Below are positions 1 to 8,724 of a stretch of DNA of 64,000 bases, one piece after another. The stretch is taken from assembly GCF_900454895.1 (NCBI RefSeq), contig NZ_UGTA01000001.1, positions 248,001-312,000 on the forward strand, given 5' to 3'. The stretch is from Phocoenobacter uteri. Lineage in GTDB: Bacteria > Pseudomonadota > Gammaproteobacteria > Enterobacterales > Pasteurellaceae. Each line of letters begins with the position of its first letter. Within the stretch, counting starts at the first letter, position 1. The notes beneath the pieces were generated by a model, which saw only the letters and a program-made list of their open reading frames with translations, searched no databases and was not told the DNA's origin. The position numbers and the translations under genes are program-made.

Positions 1-1141
1 GTCCTAATTGTTTATGAACAAGGGGTAATAATGTGCCAAGAAAGACTACTGTTAATGCGGTCATTAAGAAAATATTATTCAAAAAGAGAGCTGTTTCACG
101 AGAATAGCGTTCCGCATTATCACGTGAGCGAATTTGACTGCCTTTATAAGCATATAATCCAAGCGAGCCACCAATGACCACTATTAAGTAAGCAAGGATA
201 TATAGCCCACGAGTAGGATCTGATGAAAAGGCGTGTACGGAAACCAAAATGCCTGAACGCACAAGGAATGTGCCTAATAAACAGAGTGAGAACGCTAAAA
301 TTGCGAGTAACACTGTCCACGCTTTGAATGAACCACGTTTTTCTGTTACTGCCAGAGAATGTAATAATCCCGTTCCTGCAAGCCAAGGCATTAACGAGGC
401 ATTTTCAACTGGATCCCAAAACCACCAGCCACCCCAGCCAAGTTCGTAGTATGCCCACCAAGAACCTAACACTATTCCTAATGTAAGAAAAATCCACGCA
501 GCCATTGTCCAAGGGCGAGACCATCTTGCCCAAGCGGTATCAAGTCGTCCTGTCATCAATGACGCAATCGCAAAGGCAAAGGCAACCGAGAATCCCACAT
601 AGCCCATATAGAGCAATGGCGGGTGGAAAATTAAGCCAACATCTTGTAATAAAGGATTCAACTCTCGTCCATTTACTGGAAAATCAGGGAAGGTACGATC
701 AAAAGGATTTGAGGTAAATAATACAAAGATTAAAAATCCAATCGCGACAATACCTAAAATACCTAACACACGAGCAACAGCTTCTTGGGGTAACGGTTTG
801 CTAAAAAAGGCAACCGCTGTACTCCAAAGAGAAAGCAACCAAATCCATAATAATAGTGAGCCTTCGTGAGATCCCCACACTGCGGATAAACGGTATTCCA
901 AAGGTAAATTCGTATTGGAATTGTTTACGATATATTGCACTGAGAAATCATTGGTCGCAAATAAATAGAATAATGCTCCAAAAGATAAGGTTAAGCTTAA
1001 AAATAAGCTGTATGCCATTGGACGAGCCAACGCCATTAGCTGAGCATTGCCTTTTTCTGCTCCCCATAGAGGGAAAATGGCTAATAATAATGAAATCGCT
1101 AAACTGAGCGATAACGTATAGTTTCCTAACTCAGCGATCAT
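1..1141 (-). CDS. ccmF: Cytochrome c-type biogenesis protein CcmF, 5' part (gene runs off the window)
   Basis: Translating the minus strand from the ATG at 1141 gives an uninterrupted hydrophobic protein of 380 codons up to the window edge. It carries the tryptophan-rich haem-handling WWD motif (WGGWWFWDPVENASLMPW, coded near 400-450) and the early motif SAVWGSHEGSLLLW. These are typical of CcmF, the inner-membrane haem lyase subunit that moves haem from CcmE to apocytochrome c. The start overlaps the ccmE stop by 4 bases (ATGA), so translation is probably coupled. The family is about 650 residues, so roughly 270 residues lie outside the window. Confidence 0.96.
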   Translation of the reverse strand, partial: MIAELGNYTLSLSLAISLLLAIFPLWGAEKGNAQLMALARPMAYSLFLSLTLSFGALFYLFATNDFSVQYIVNNSNTNLPLEYRLSAVWGSHEGSLLLWIWLLSLWSTAVAFFSKPLPQEAVARVLGILGIVAIGFLIFVLFTSNPFDRTFPDFPVNGRELNPLLQDVGLIFHPPLLYMGYVGFSVAFAFAIASLMTGRLDTAWARWSRPWTMAAWIFLTLGIVLGSWWAYYELGWGGWWFWDPVENASLMPWLAGTGLLHSLAVTEKRGSFKAWTVLLAILAFSLCLLGTFLVRSGILVSVHAFSSDPTRGLYILAYLIVVIGGSLGLYAYKGSQIRSRDNAERYSRETALFLNNIFLMTALTVVFLGTLLPLVHKQLG

Positions 1142-1656
1142 TGAGAACCTTCTTTTAATTGCTGACGATCTTTTTCGCTTTCACCTGTTAAGTTTGATAC
1201 GCCCATTGGTTTATGGACTTTTTTCATTTGATCGCCTAACTCTGGTGGCACATAGTTTTCATCGTGTTTTGCAAGCACTTCGGTCGCTTGTAATACTTTT
1301 GGTTCAACTAATACCCCTTGTGCCACAATACCTTGCCCTTCACGGAATAAATCAGGCAAAATTCCTTCATATTTTACCGTAATTGATGGACCGATATCGT
1401 TCAAATCAAATTTTACTTTTAAGCTATTATTATCACGCTCAACCGTGCCAACAACAACCATTCCCCCCACACGGATACGTTGTCCTACTTCTGGTTTGGT
1501 TGAAGCGTCATTATTTTTACCATAAATCACTTCTGATGGTGTATAAAATAAGTCAATATTTTGGCGTAATGCGTAAAGCATTAAGGTTGATGCAATGGTT
1601 ACACCTAATAGCACAAAAATAATGATAGTTAGTCTGGATTTACGTCTCGGGTTCAT
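1138..1656 (-). CDS. ccmE: Cytochrome c maturation haem chaperone CcmE
   Basis: This 172-residue protein has one N-terminal membrane anchor (about residues 8-30) and a periplasmic beta-barrel domain. The motif HDENYVPPE supplies the histidine (H131) that binds haem covalently in this family. CcmE takes haem from CcmC, released by CcmAB, and passes it to CcmF. The charged C-terminal tail is variable in the family. The start overlaps the ccmD stop by 4 bases and the end overlaps ccmF by 4 bases, which marks a tightly coupled operon. Confidence 0.97.
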   Translation of the reverse strand: MNPRRKSRLTIIIFVLLGVTIASTLMLYALRQNIDLFYTPSEVIYGKNNDASTKPEVGQRIRVGGMVVVGTVERDNNSLKVKFDLNDIGPSITVKYEGILPDLFREGQGIVAQGVLVEPKVLQATEVLAKHDENYVPPELGDQMKKVHKPMGVSNLTGESEKDRQQLKEGSQ

Positions 1657-1850
1657 AAACTTCCTCTTGCTGTTTGTTGGCGTTGTTTACGCTGTTGTTC
1701 TCGTTTTATTTCTTTAAATAAGGCTTTTTTGCTCGTCATACTTTGTACACCTAAGGCTAAAATTGCCACAAAAGAAATCCCATAAGCGAGCCAGACATAA
1801 AAACCATAGCCCCCCATATTGAAAAAATCACTCCAAGATTGAAAAAACAT
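1653..1850 (-). CDS. ccmD: Haem exporter protein CcmD
   Basis: This small 65-residue protein has one membrane helix (about residues 12-35) followed by a strongly basic tail (KKALFKEIKREQQRKQRQQ). That is the usual form of CcmD, which holds CcmE in the CcmABC complex. I start it at the ATG at 1850 because AGGAGC lies 5 bases upstream. An in-frame ATG 30 bases further upstream falls inside an intergenic hairpin and lacks a ribosome site. The end overlaps ccmE by 4 bases. Confidence 0.9.
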   Translation of the reverse strand: MFFQSWSDFFNMGGYGFYVWLAYGISFVAILALGVQSMTSKKALFKEIKREQQRKQRQQTARGSL

Positions 1851-1866
1851 TGTTGCTCCTACTACA

Positions 1867-1892
1867 TAGAGGCAGGGCATTCCCTGTCTCTA
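1867..1892. repeat. Palindromic hairpin between ccmC and ccmD
   Basis: Two arms of about 11 bases (TAGAGGCAGGG and CCCTGTCTCTA, one wobble pair) flank a 4-base loop. The hairpin sits in the only real gap of an otherwise overlapping operon and has no T-run that would make it a strong terminator. It may be a small dispersed palindrome or an mRNA-processing hairpin. Confidence 0.5.
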
Positions 1893-1939
1893 CAATATAA
1901 ATTATAAAAATGTGTAAATTTTTGATTAAATATGACCGC

Positions 1940-2671
1940 TTATTTTACTAAATTTTGTACCCAAGGGCGATGGCGTTCATTGCTGACTAATTCTACTCGA
2001 TAACGCACTAAGCTAAACCAAATATAAAGAGTCATAAAACCAAAAATACATAAAATAAGTGGCATTAGCATTGGTGCAGCAATAGACGGTTTTTCAAATT
2101 TTGTGATACTCGCACCTTGATGTAATGTATTCCACCATTCTACTGAAAAGTGAATAATGGGTAAGTTAATCACGCCAACAATACATAAAATTCCTGCAGC
2201 TTTTGCACCGACATTGGTGTCTTGAAAAGCAGAATAAAGTGCAATAACGCCAATATAAAGGAAAAATAAAATAAGTTCAGCGGTTAAGCGAGCGTCCCAC
2301 ACCCACCAAGTTCCCCACATTGGTTTGCCCCAAATCGCACCTGTCACCAGTGCAATAAAGGTTAAAACAGCCCCAATGGGAGCCATTGCGATCATCGCAA
2401 TATGGGCTTGTTTGATTTGCCAAACCAATGCCACGATAGCTGCGATTGCCATTGAACCATAAACACCCATTGACCAAATCGCACTTGGGACGTGAATATA
2501 CATAATTCTAAAACTATTTCCTTGCTGATAATCAGCAGGTGCGTAAGCCAGTCCCCAAACTATGCCTACGGCTAATAAAATAACGCTTAACACAGCAAAA
2601 AATGGAATAAATTTTCCACATAAATGATACTGCGTTTCTGATTTAGCGTAAGGATGTAACCATTTCCACAT
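1940..2671 (-). CDS. ccmC: Haem exporter permease CcmC
   Basis: This 243-residue protein has six hydrophobic segments and the haem-binding WWD motif (WGTWWVWDARLT, about residues 118-129). CcmC attaches haem to CcmE in the periplasmic leaflet of the inner membrane. It lies between ccmB, 12 bases upstream, and ccmD, 89 bases downstream across a hairpin. Length and motifs match the family. A degenerate uptake-type sequence (GACCGCTT) lies at the 3' end. Confidence 0.96.
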   Translation of the reverse strand: MWKWLHPYAKSETQYHLCGKFIPFFAVLSVILLAVGIVWGLAYAPADYQQGNSFRIMYIHVPSAIWSMGVYGSMAIAAIVALVWQIKQAHIAMIAMAPIGAVLTFIALVTGAIWGKPMWGTWWVWDARLTAELILFFLYIGVIALYSAFQDTNVGAKAAGILCIVGVINLPIIHFSVEWWNTLHQGASITKFEKPSIAAPMLMPLILCIFGFMTLYIWFSLVRYRVELVSNERHRPWVQNLVK

Positions 2672-2683
2672 TCTTTCTTTCCT

Positions 2684-3352
2684 TTATTGATCTAAACTAA
2701 TTCTTAATGATGCTGCAATAGCAAAGGGCGATAAGGTCATTGCGATCGCCAAAAAGGCACCTAAAATAGCAAGTTGTCCGTGATAAGGCAACTGTAAATT
2801 TGCCGCGTCTAATATTGATGATGAAAAAATTAACACAGGGATGAACAGCGGTAAAACCAGTAAACTCAATAGCACGCCACCTTTTCTTAATCCCACAGTT
2901 AAGGCGACACCTATCGCACCAATACAGCTTAAAATAGGGGTGCCGACTAATAATGTGAGCACCAACGCCCACCAAACATTCACTTCCAGAGAGAGTAGCA
3001 AAGCGGCAATCGGTGATAATAAAATAAGGGGCAAACCTGTTAATAACCAATGGGCGATCACTTTTGCTAAAACGATGATAGGTAGCGGTTGAGAAAGTAA
3101 CATTATTTGCTCTAATGAACCGTCGATAAAGTCATCTCGGAATAAGCGTTCAAAAGAGAGCAACGCTGAAAGCAACGCAGCCACCCATACAATACCAGCG
3201 GCTATTTTTGAAAGCAATACAGGATCTGACCCCACAGTGAGTGGGAATAAGGTTAAAACAATCAGAAAAAACCATAATGGGTTTAAAATTTCTGCTTGTT
3301 TTCGCATTGCGATTTGTAATTCTCTTTTTATAATTTGATTAAATATCATCAT
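2684..3352 (-). CDS. ccmB: Haem exporter permease CcmB
   Basis: This 222-residue protein has six predicted membrane helices. Near residue 70 it has the CcmB motif region LFRDDFIDGSLEQ. It is the membrane partner of the CcmA ATPase; the complex drives release of holo-CcmE rather than simple haem export. The start overlaps the 3' end of ccmA by 14 bases, so the two are translationally coupled. Two adjacent ATGs open the frame; the first is used here. Confidence 0.95.
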   Translation of the reverse strand: MMIFNQIIKRELQIAMRKQAEILNPLWFFLIVLTLFPLTVGSDPVLLSKIAAGIVWVAALLSALLSFERLFRDDFIDGSLEQIMLLSQPLPIIVLAKVIAHWLLTGLPLILLSPIAALLLSLEVNVWWALVLTLLVGTPILSCIGAIGVALTVGLRKGGVLLSLLVLPLFIPVLIFSSSILDAANLQLPYHGQLAILGAFLAIAMTLSPFAIAASLRISLDQ

Positions 3353-3992
3353 TGTTATCCTGATATTTATACTTTTCTAATCGAAGTATTTTTAATTTTT
3401 CACTCGGAATTTCTTGATGGCTGGTTAAAATCACGATTCCGCCTTGCTGAGTATGTTGCTCAAATAATTGCGTTAAAACTTGAACACCTTGTTTATCAAT
3501 CGCATTAAAAGGTTCATCTAAAATCCACAACGGAGCATTGGATAACCATAATCTCGCTAATGCAATACGTTTTTGTTGCCCTGCTGAAAGTTGGCTTGCG
3601 ATAATATCTTCTCGCCCAAACAAACCAACTTTTTGTAAAACATCCCACAAAATATCATCACCTTGCTTACAATCTGTCACTTTTTGATAAAATTGTAAAT
3701 TTTCCCAAGCTGTCAATTCTTGCTTAATTCCTGCAAGGTGTCCTAAATAGAGCAGATTATGATGATACTCTTCACGATTTTTTTTAATTTCGCAATTATT
3801 CCAAAAAATTTGACCGCTTAACGGTTGAGCCAGTCCGACTAAAATGCGTAATAAACTGGTTTTTCCAATCCCATTATGCCCTTCAATCTGCACAAAATCG
3901 CCAGACTTCCAACAATAATCTAAATTGCTGAATAATATTTTATTGCCTCGCTGACAAGTGAGTTGTACTACTTTTAATCGATTATTTATCAT
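3339..3992 (-). CDS. ccmA: Cytochrome c biogenesis ATP-binding protein CcmA
   Basis: This 217-residue ABC ATPase has Walker A GHNGIGKT (residues 38-45), signature LSAGQQ (135-140) and Walker B LWILDE (155-160). It is the first gene of the minus-strand ccm operon and powers the CcmABCD step that frees haem-loaded CcmE. The length is normal for CcmA. The promoter must lie in 3993-4137, where I see no clear sigma-70 elements. Confidence 0.95.
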   Translation of the reverse strand: MINNRLKVVQLTCQRGNKILFSNLDYCWKSGDFVQIEGHNGIGKTSLLRILVGLAQPLSGQIFWNNCEIKKNREEYHHNLLYLGHLAGIKQELTAWENLQFYQKVTDCKQGDDILWDVLQKVGLFGREDIIASQLSAGQQKRIALARLWLSNAPLWILDEPFNAIDKQGVQVLTQLFEQHTQQGGIVILTSHQEIPSEKLKILRLEKYKYQDNNDDI

Positions 3993-4137
3993 TTATTAAA
4001 TAGGTGTTTTATCAAAATCCCGCTAGTTTATCAAAAAGTAAGGCTTAGTGATACGTTATAGGATTTTTTTATCGGGATTATTTTGTAAAAAGAGGCGTTA
4101 ACTTATTATATTTATTGAACTAATTTAGAGTAATAAA

Positions 4138-4162
4138 AAATGGCGAAATCAATTCGCCATTT
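4138..4162. terminator. Terminator between dctM and ccmA
   Basis: A hairpin with arms AAATGGCGAA and TTCGCCATTT is flanked by T-rich DNA on both sides. It lies just after the dctM stop codon on the minus strand and closes the TRAP transporter operon. Confidence 0.75.
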
Positions 4163-4169
4163 TTGTTTT

Positions 4170-5495
4170 TTATTGTTTCCACCAAATCGCTAAATCAGGG
4201 AAGATAATTAACAACGATAAGGCAATAATTTGTAGTACGATAAATGGTACTAGTGATTTAAAAATTAACCCTAATGAAATATCCGGTGGTGCGACGGATT
4301 TTAGATAAAACGCCGCAGGTCCAAATGGTGGTGATAAGAAGGAAACTTGCATATTCATACAAAATACCACGCCGAACCAAACGGGATCATAACCAAGTCC
4401 TGTAATAATAGGTACAAAAATTGGCATTGTTAAAAGTGCGACCCCCACCCAGTCAAGGAACATTCCAAGCACAAGTAAGATAACCATCATAATTAGCAAT
4501 GTGCCAATCGGGCTACCATTACTTAATGCAAGAATGGTTTGCTCTACAAATTTAATGCCGCCCATTAAGTTATAAACACCGACTAATGCGGTTGCACCAA
4601 TACCAATCCAGATGATCATTCCGCAAGTTCGCATTGTGGCTAAGGCACTTTCTTTTAACATTTCTCTGCTTAATTCGCCACGAATTAACGCACTGATCAT
4701 AATACCTACCACTCCCAGTGCTGAGGCTTCAGTAACGGACGCAATTCCACCATAGATACTACCCAAAACGACTACAACAGAGAGAATAGGGAAGAATAAG
4801 GCTTTAAAATAATTAACGGGTTGCTCTTCGTTTGCTTTTACTTCTTCTGCTGACGGTAAGGGGGCAAGCTGTGGTTTTAAGTAAGAAAGTACTAAAACGT
4901 AAATAATATAGAATGAGGCTAAAATAAGTGCTGGAATAAATGCACCTTTAAAGAGATCGCCGATAGAAACGCTGGCAGTTAAACCATAAATGATTAACAC
5001 GATACTTGGCGGTAACATCGTACCTAATGCACCACCTGAACAGCAGGTTCCGATGGCTAATTTTTTATCATAACCTAAACGAAGCATTTGTGGTAAGGCA
5101 AGCATACCAAGTAGGACTGTTTCGCCACCGATCACTCCTGACATTGACGCTAAAATGACGGCAACAACTAATGTTTGAATCGCTAAACCACCACGTAAGC
5201 GTTTTGCAAATAATCGCATTGCGTCAAAAAGATCACGAGCAATACCAGAGCGGTCGAGCATTGCAGCCATTAACACAAACATTGGCACAGCAAGGAAAAC
5301 AAAATCCGTTACAAAACTGTACATTCGGCTGGTAATCAATGGCACAGCGTCCATACCAAACCAACCGAAGAGGAAAAATAACGCAACAAAACCAGTGACA
5401 AAAGCCAGTTGCATCCCTGTTAGTAATAATCCAATCATCATTACTAACATTAACAGGCTACCATAACCTAATCCGAGTGAGGCTAAATCAAACAT
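4170..5495 (-). CDS. TRAP transporter large permease, DctM family
   Basis: This 441-residue integral membrane protein has about 12 helices and the conserved Gly-rich and Pro-rich loops of DctM (for example LPPSIVLIIYG and SPPFGPAAFYL). It is the ion-coupled channel subunit of a tripartite ATP-independent periplasmic transporter. I use the ATG at 5495, which has GGAGG 5 bases upstream; a TTG 12 bases earlier lies across that ribosome site. The first 8 bases overlap the small-permease gene. The substrate is probably a sugar acid, judged from the divergent gluconokinase and GntR-type sites. Confidence 0.93.
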   Translation of the reverse strand: MFDLASLGLGYGSLLMLVMMIGLLLTGMQLAFVTGFVALFFLFGWFGMDAVPLITSRMYSFVTDFVFLAVPMFVLMAAMLDRSGIARDLFDAMRLFAKRLRGGLAIQTLVVAVILASMSGVIGGETVLLGMLALPQMLRLGYDKKLAIGTCCSGGALGTMLPPSIVLIIYGLTASVSIGDLFKGAFIPALILASFYIIYVLVLSYLKPQLAPLPSAEEVKANEEQPVNYFKALFFPILSVVVVLGSIYGGIASVTEASALGVVGIMISALIRGELSREMLKESALATMRTCGMIIWIGIGATALVGVYNLMGGIKFVEQTILALSNGSPIGTLLIMMVILLVLGMFLDWVGVALLTMPIFVPIITGLGYDPVWFGVVFCMNMQVSFLSPPFGPAAFYLKSVAPPDISLGLIFKSLVPFIVLQIIALSLLIIFPDLAIWWKQ

Positions 5496-6018
5496 TTTTA
5501 CCTCCAAGTAATAAACGTATTTCAGCGATAAGTTTTAGAATAAATTGGATTGAAACGATGATCATTGTTATCAGAATAATGGCTTTTAAATAGGCGGGAA
5601 AGTGGGTATTCCACGCTGTGCCTGAGGTTTCTAATTGCCAATCGCCCCAAGGTTTTATCCAAGATTCTTTTGCCATTTTATACGCCGCCCAAGTCATCAT
5701 TGATGAAAACGTTAACCCCATAATATGATGAAAAATATTAAGCCAGTGGCGGGTTTTTGTGGTGACATTATCATAAATCAGCACAACACGAACGTGTTTA
5801 TCGGTGGCAAGGGCGTAAGCACCACCAAAAATAAAGAGAGAACCACCCAAAAATATGGCGGTTTCGTGAACCCAAATCGTTGGCGAATTTAGTACATAGC
5901 GAAGAAAAACTTCAAGAAAAGTGATGGCGACAATAAATAAAAAAATAAGACTGAGCTTTTCCCCAATCCATTCAATCACTTTATCTAAACGAGTTTTAAT
6001 TTCAGGCGTGTTTTCCAT
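5488..6018 (-). CDS. TRAP transporter small permease, DctQ family
   Basis: This 176-residue protein has four hydrophobic segments and the DctQ-type N-terminal region (FLEVFLRYVLNSP, near residues 35-47). It forms the membrane complex with the adjacent DctM protein. The start has AGGAAT upstream. It is separated from the binding-protein gene by 60 bases that hold a strong hairpin, so less permease than binding protein is probably made. Confidence 0.92.
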   Translation of the reverse strand: MENTPEIKTRLDKVIEWIGEKLSLIFLFIVAITFLEVFLRYVLNSPTIWVHETAIFLGGSLFIFGGAYALATDKHVRVVLIYDNVTTKTRHWLNIFHHIMGLTFSSMMTWAAYKMAKESWIKPWGDWQLETSGTAWNTHFPAYLKAIILITMIIVSIQFILKLIAEIRLLLGGKNV

Positions 6019-6039
6019 AATATTATTCCTAATAGTCTA

Positions 6040-6065
6040 AAAGTGGGAGAGTTATCTCCCACTTT
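6040..6065. terminator. Hairpin between the TRAP binding-protein gene and permease genes
   Basis: Arms AAAGTGGGAGA and TCTCCCACTTT enclose a 4-base loop directly after the dctP-type stop codon. No long T-run follows, so it is better read as an attenuator or mRNA-stabilising hairpin than as a full terminator. It would favour binding protein over permease. Confidence 0.6.
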
Positions 6066-6078
6066 ATATATTAAGCGT

Positions 6079-7089
6079 TTACAACAAATCTTTTGATTTT
6101 AGATATGCTGTCACAGAGTCATACACTTTCTGTGCATTTGGCGAACTTTTCGCAAATTTTTCCCATTGTGTTTTTGCAATTGCACGGAATTTTTTACGTT
6201 CTTCTGGTGACCAGTTATGAATGGTGATTTTTGGATTCTTCATTGCTTCTTGAACCGCTTCATCGTCAGCTTTTTTCAAGGTTGAAGTGATATCAATTGC
6301 AAAGTCTTTAACTGACTGGGTTAACAATGCTTGTTGCTCTTTTGTCATTTCATCCCATTTTTTCTGACTGATAGATACATCAATTAAAGGCAATGAGTGG
6401 AAACCAGGTTGAACAGGGTGTGGTGCAATATCATTTAACCCATTTTTATGGTTAGTTGAGAATACCGTATAATCGGCTGCATCAATCACACCTTTACTTA
6501 ATCCCGTAAATACTTCTGAACCAGGTAAATTAACAGGTGCTGCTCCCGCTGCTGCAAATACGTGTTGAATTAAACCTTCAGGCGCACGTAATTTCAAGCC
6601 TTTTAAGTCTTCAACGCCATTAAGTGGTACTTTTGAAACAAAAGATTCCACACCCGTTGTTGAAGCCCCTACAAATTTCACGCCATAAGGTTTATATAAT
6701 TCGGTAAGTAATTCATTACCACCACCATTATTCATATAATCTAATAATTGAGAGGTATCAGACCAAGCCCCTACCATATTACCTAATAATCCAAATGCAG
6801 GATCTTTTCCTGAGAAGTAGCTCAATGCTGTGACATGACCATCAATGATCCCCATTCTGATAGAATCTAAGGTTTCCGTATGTTTTACCACGCTTCCAGC
6901 TGGCAATAAATCAATTTCAATTTCACCGTTAGAGTCTTTTTTTAGTTTCTCTACCCATTTTTTCTGAATTTGGAAGTTTTGATCACCAGATGGATCTGAT
7001 GATTGCATTTTTAATGTAATTGCTGACGCTGATAACGCGGAAAGTGAAAATGCACCAGCAACTAAAAGAGAAATTAACTTTTTGTTCAT
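6079..7089 (-). CDS. TRAP transporter solute-binding protein, DctP family
   Basis: This 336-residue secreted protein has a signal peptide (about residues 1-23, ending ALSASA) followed by a DctP fold. The region LKGLKLRAPEGL has the conserved arginine that usually binds the substrate carboxylate. The protein would deliver an organic or sugar acid to the DctQM permease. A GAGGGT ribosome site precedes the ATG. Upstream lie two GntR-type palindromes and a CRP site shared with the divergent gluconokinase, so an aldonate such as gluconate is a reasonable guess. The ligand cannot be read from sequence. Confidence 0.92.
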   Translation of the reverse strand: MNKKLISLLVAGAFSLSALSASAITLKMQSSDPSGDQNFQIQKKWVEKLKKDSNGEIEIDLLPAGSVVKHTETLDSIRMGIIDGHVTALSYFSGKDPAFGLLGNMVGAWSDTSQLLDYMNNGGGNELLTELYKPYGVKFVGASTTGVESFVSKVPLNGVEDLKGLKLRAPEGLIQHVFAAAGAAPVNLPGSEVFTGLSKGVIDAADYTVFSTNHKNGLNDIAPHPVQPGFHSLPLIDVSISQKKWDEMTKEQQALLTQSVKDFAIDITSTLKKADDEAVQEAMKNPKITIHNWSPEERKKFRAIAKTQWEKFAKSSPNAQKVYDSVTAYLKSKDLL

Positions 7090-7164
7090 AAGAATACCCT
7101 CAATGAAAGTGATGAAAAGAAAGTAAGCAATAATAAGTCATTATTCTTACTTCTGTTATTTTAA

Positions 7165-7178
7165 AGTTACCAGTAACA
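7165..7178. promoter_or_regulatory. GntR/IdnR-type operator (site 1)
   Basis: The near-perfect palindrome AGTTACCAGTAACA has the core GTTAC-N2-GTAAC that is recognised by GntR/IdnR-like LacI-family regulators of gluconate genes in enterobacteria. It lies 76 bases upstream of the TRAP binding-protein gene. No such regulator gene is in this window. Confidence 0.6.
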
Positions 7179-7209
7179 ATCATTTGTTGCAAATGCTATT
7201 TTTAAAATT

Positions 7210-7225
7210 TGTGACATAGTTCACA
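7210..7225. promoter_or_regulatory. CRP-binding site in the TRAP/gntK divergent region
   Basis: TGTGA-CATAGT-TCACA is a perfect two-half-site match to the CRP consensus. It lies about midway between the divergent starts at 7089 and 7364, consistent with cAMP-dependent activation of one or both units. Confidence 0.75.
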
Positions 7226-7304
7226 AATAAAGATTTTTATCATGAAATAAGGAATTTTTCATCTAAAAACCTGAATAAAAATGGCATTTTTACTCTGTTA
7301 TGTC

Positions 7305-7320
7305 TTGTTACCGATAACAT
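7305..7320. promoter_or_regulatory. GntR/IdnR-type operator (site 2)
   Basis: The palindrome TTGTTACCGATAACAT lies 44 bases upstream of the gluconokinase start. It shares the GTTAC/GATAAC core with site 1, 140 bases away, so looping between two bound dimers is possible. Confidence 0.65.
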
Positions 7321-7363
7321 AAAGGGGTAGAATATTTTTAGAATTTCTAATTCTAGGAGGTTA

Positions 7364-7885
7364 ATGGTGTCAAACACAGGGAAAAGTTTTATTTTAATGG
7401 GGGTTTCTAGCACCGGAAAAACCAGTGTTGGAACGGCTGTTGCACAACAACTCGGCTTAAAGTTAATTGATGGTGATGATCTGCATCCAAGAGCAAATAT
7501 AATAAAAATGCGAGAAGGTCAACCACTGAATGATCTTGATCGAGCACCTTGGTTAGAGCGTATCCGCGATGCCGCATTTAGTCTTGAGCAAAAATCAGAA
7601 AAGGGGATTATCATTTGTTCAGCCTTAAAAAAACAGTATCGAGATTTAATCCGTGATGGAAATAAAAATATTAAATTTATTTTCTTATCGGGTAGCTTTG
7701 AACTGATTTTAGAGAGAATGCAAAAAAGAGAAGGGCATTTTATGAAAACGGATATGCTAAAAAGTCAATTTTCTACTTTGGAAGTGCCTTCATCTGATGA
7801 AAAGGATGTTTTACATATCAATATTGATACAAGTTTTGATGAGGTCGTCAAAGCGTGTGTGGAAAAAATCAAACCTTTTATATAA
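7364..7885 (+). CDS. gntK: Gluconokinase
   Basis: This 173-residue P-loop kinase has Walker A GVSSTGKT (residues 13-20) followed by the gluconokinase hallmark DGDDLHPRANIIKMREGQP and the LNDLDRAPWL segment. It phosphorylates gluconate to 6-phosphogluconate for the pentose phosphate or Entner-Doudoroff pathway. AGGAGG ends 3 bases before the ATG and 6 bases before the next codon, a GTG, so translation may start at GTG 7367. It is divergent from the TRAP operon across CRP and GntR-type sites, so the two probably form one regulon. Confidence 0.93.
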   Translation: MVSNTGKSFILMGVSSTGKTSVGTAVAQQLGLKLIDGDDLHPRANIIKMREGQPLNDLDRAPWLERIRDAAFSLEQKSEKGIIICSALKKQYRDLIRDGNKNIKFIFLSGSFELILERMQKREGHFMKTDMLKSQFSTLEVPSSDEKDVLHINIDTSFDEVVKACVEKIKPFI

Positions 7886-7887
7886 AA

Positions 7888-7917
7888 AAATAGTGTGAAT
7901 AAAAATTCACACTATTT
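7888..7917. terminator. Bidirectional terminator between gntK and udk
   Basis: A 13-bp stem (AAATAGTGTGAAT with ATTCACACTATTT) and a 4-base loop lie between two convergent genes. Confidence 0.8.
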
Positions 7918-7951
7918 GTAAAAAGTTGGAAAAATATAACCGCTTACTTTC

Positions 7952-8605
7952 TTATTTTTGACCTAATAATTGTCTGATTTGGGCTTTTAAGATATTGATC
8001 GCGACACGGTTTTTTCCGCCTCTTGGTACAATAATATCCGCATATTGTTTAGAAGGTTGGATAAATTGTAAGAACATTGGACGAACAGTTTTGTTATATT
8101 GTGAAATGACCGAATCCATTGTACGTCCACGCTCTTCCATATCACGTTTTAAACGACGAATAAAACAGATATCCAAAGGTGCATCCACAAAAATTGACAT
8201 ATCTACTTCATTACGAATTTTTTCGTCCGTAAGTAATAAAATCCCTTCAAGAATAATCACGCGTTTTGGCTCAAAAGCACGAACCGTTGGCAGACGAGTA
8301 TGCTCTACATAGCTATACTCTGGAATTTCAATCGCATTCCCCGATTTTAATGCTTGCAGATGTTCAACAAGTAATTCGTGATCCATCGAATTTGGGTGGT
8401 CATAGTTTGTTTTAATACGCTCTTCCATTTCTAAATGGCTTTGATCACGATAATAAGCATCTTCTGAAATGATGCCAATATCATCAATGCCAAGCTCGGC
8501 TTTTAATTCATTGTAGATAGTAGAGGCGATAAGACTCTTTCCTGAAGCGGAAGCTCCTGCAATCGCAATGACGATGCAAGAAGATTTTTGAGTTGAATTT
8601 GACAT
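7952..8605 (-). CDS. udk: Uridine kinase
   Basis: This 217-residue protein has the P-loop GASASGKS (residues 17-24) and the uridine-kinase motif segment NYDHPNSMDHELL. It phosphorylates uridine and cytidine with GTP or ATP in pyrimidine salvage. I start it at the ATG at 8605, which aligns with the family N-terminus; an earlier in-frame ATG adds 15 residues with no counterpart in E. coli Udk. It is divergent from mfd. Confidence 0.93.
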   Translation of the reverse strand: MSNSTQKSSCIVIAIAGASASGKSLIASTIYNELKAELGIDDIGIISEDAYYRDQSHLEMEERIKTNYDHPNSMDHELLVEHLQALKSGNAIEIPEYSYVEHTRLPTVRAFEPKRVIILEGILLLTDEKIRNEVDMSIFVDAPLDICFIRRLKRDMEERGRTMDSVISQYNKTVRPMFLQFIQPSKQYADIIVPRGGKNRVAINILKAQIRQLLGQK

Positions 8606-8724
8606 AGGTATATCCGTTTTGTAGCTAAAATTTCTAAGATTATAACGCAAAATGAGTTCTTTTGTGGATAGATATAGCGTAGTTTAGTAAAATATTTGCA
8701 AATTTTTAACAAAATCGTACCGCT

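Noticed and set aside
144..1107. Several plus and minus frames in the first kilobase
   Set aside because: They are shadows of ccmF, which is open on the minus strand from 1141 to the edge and has the WWD motif.
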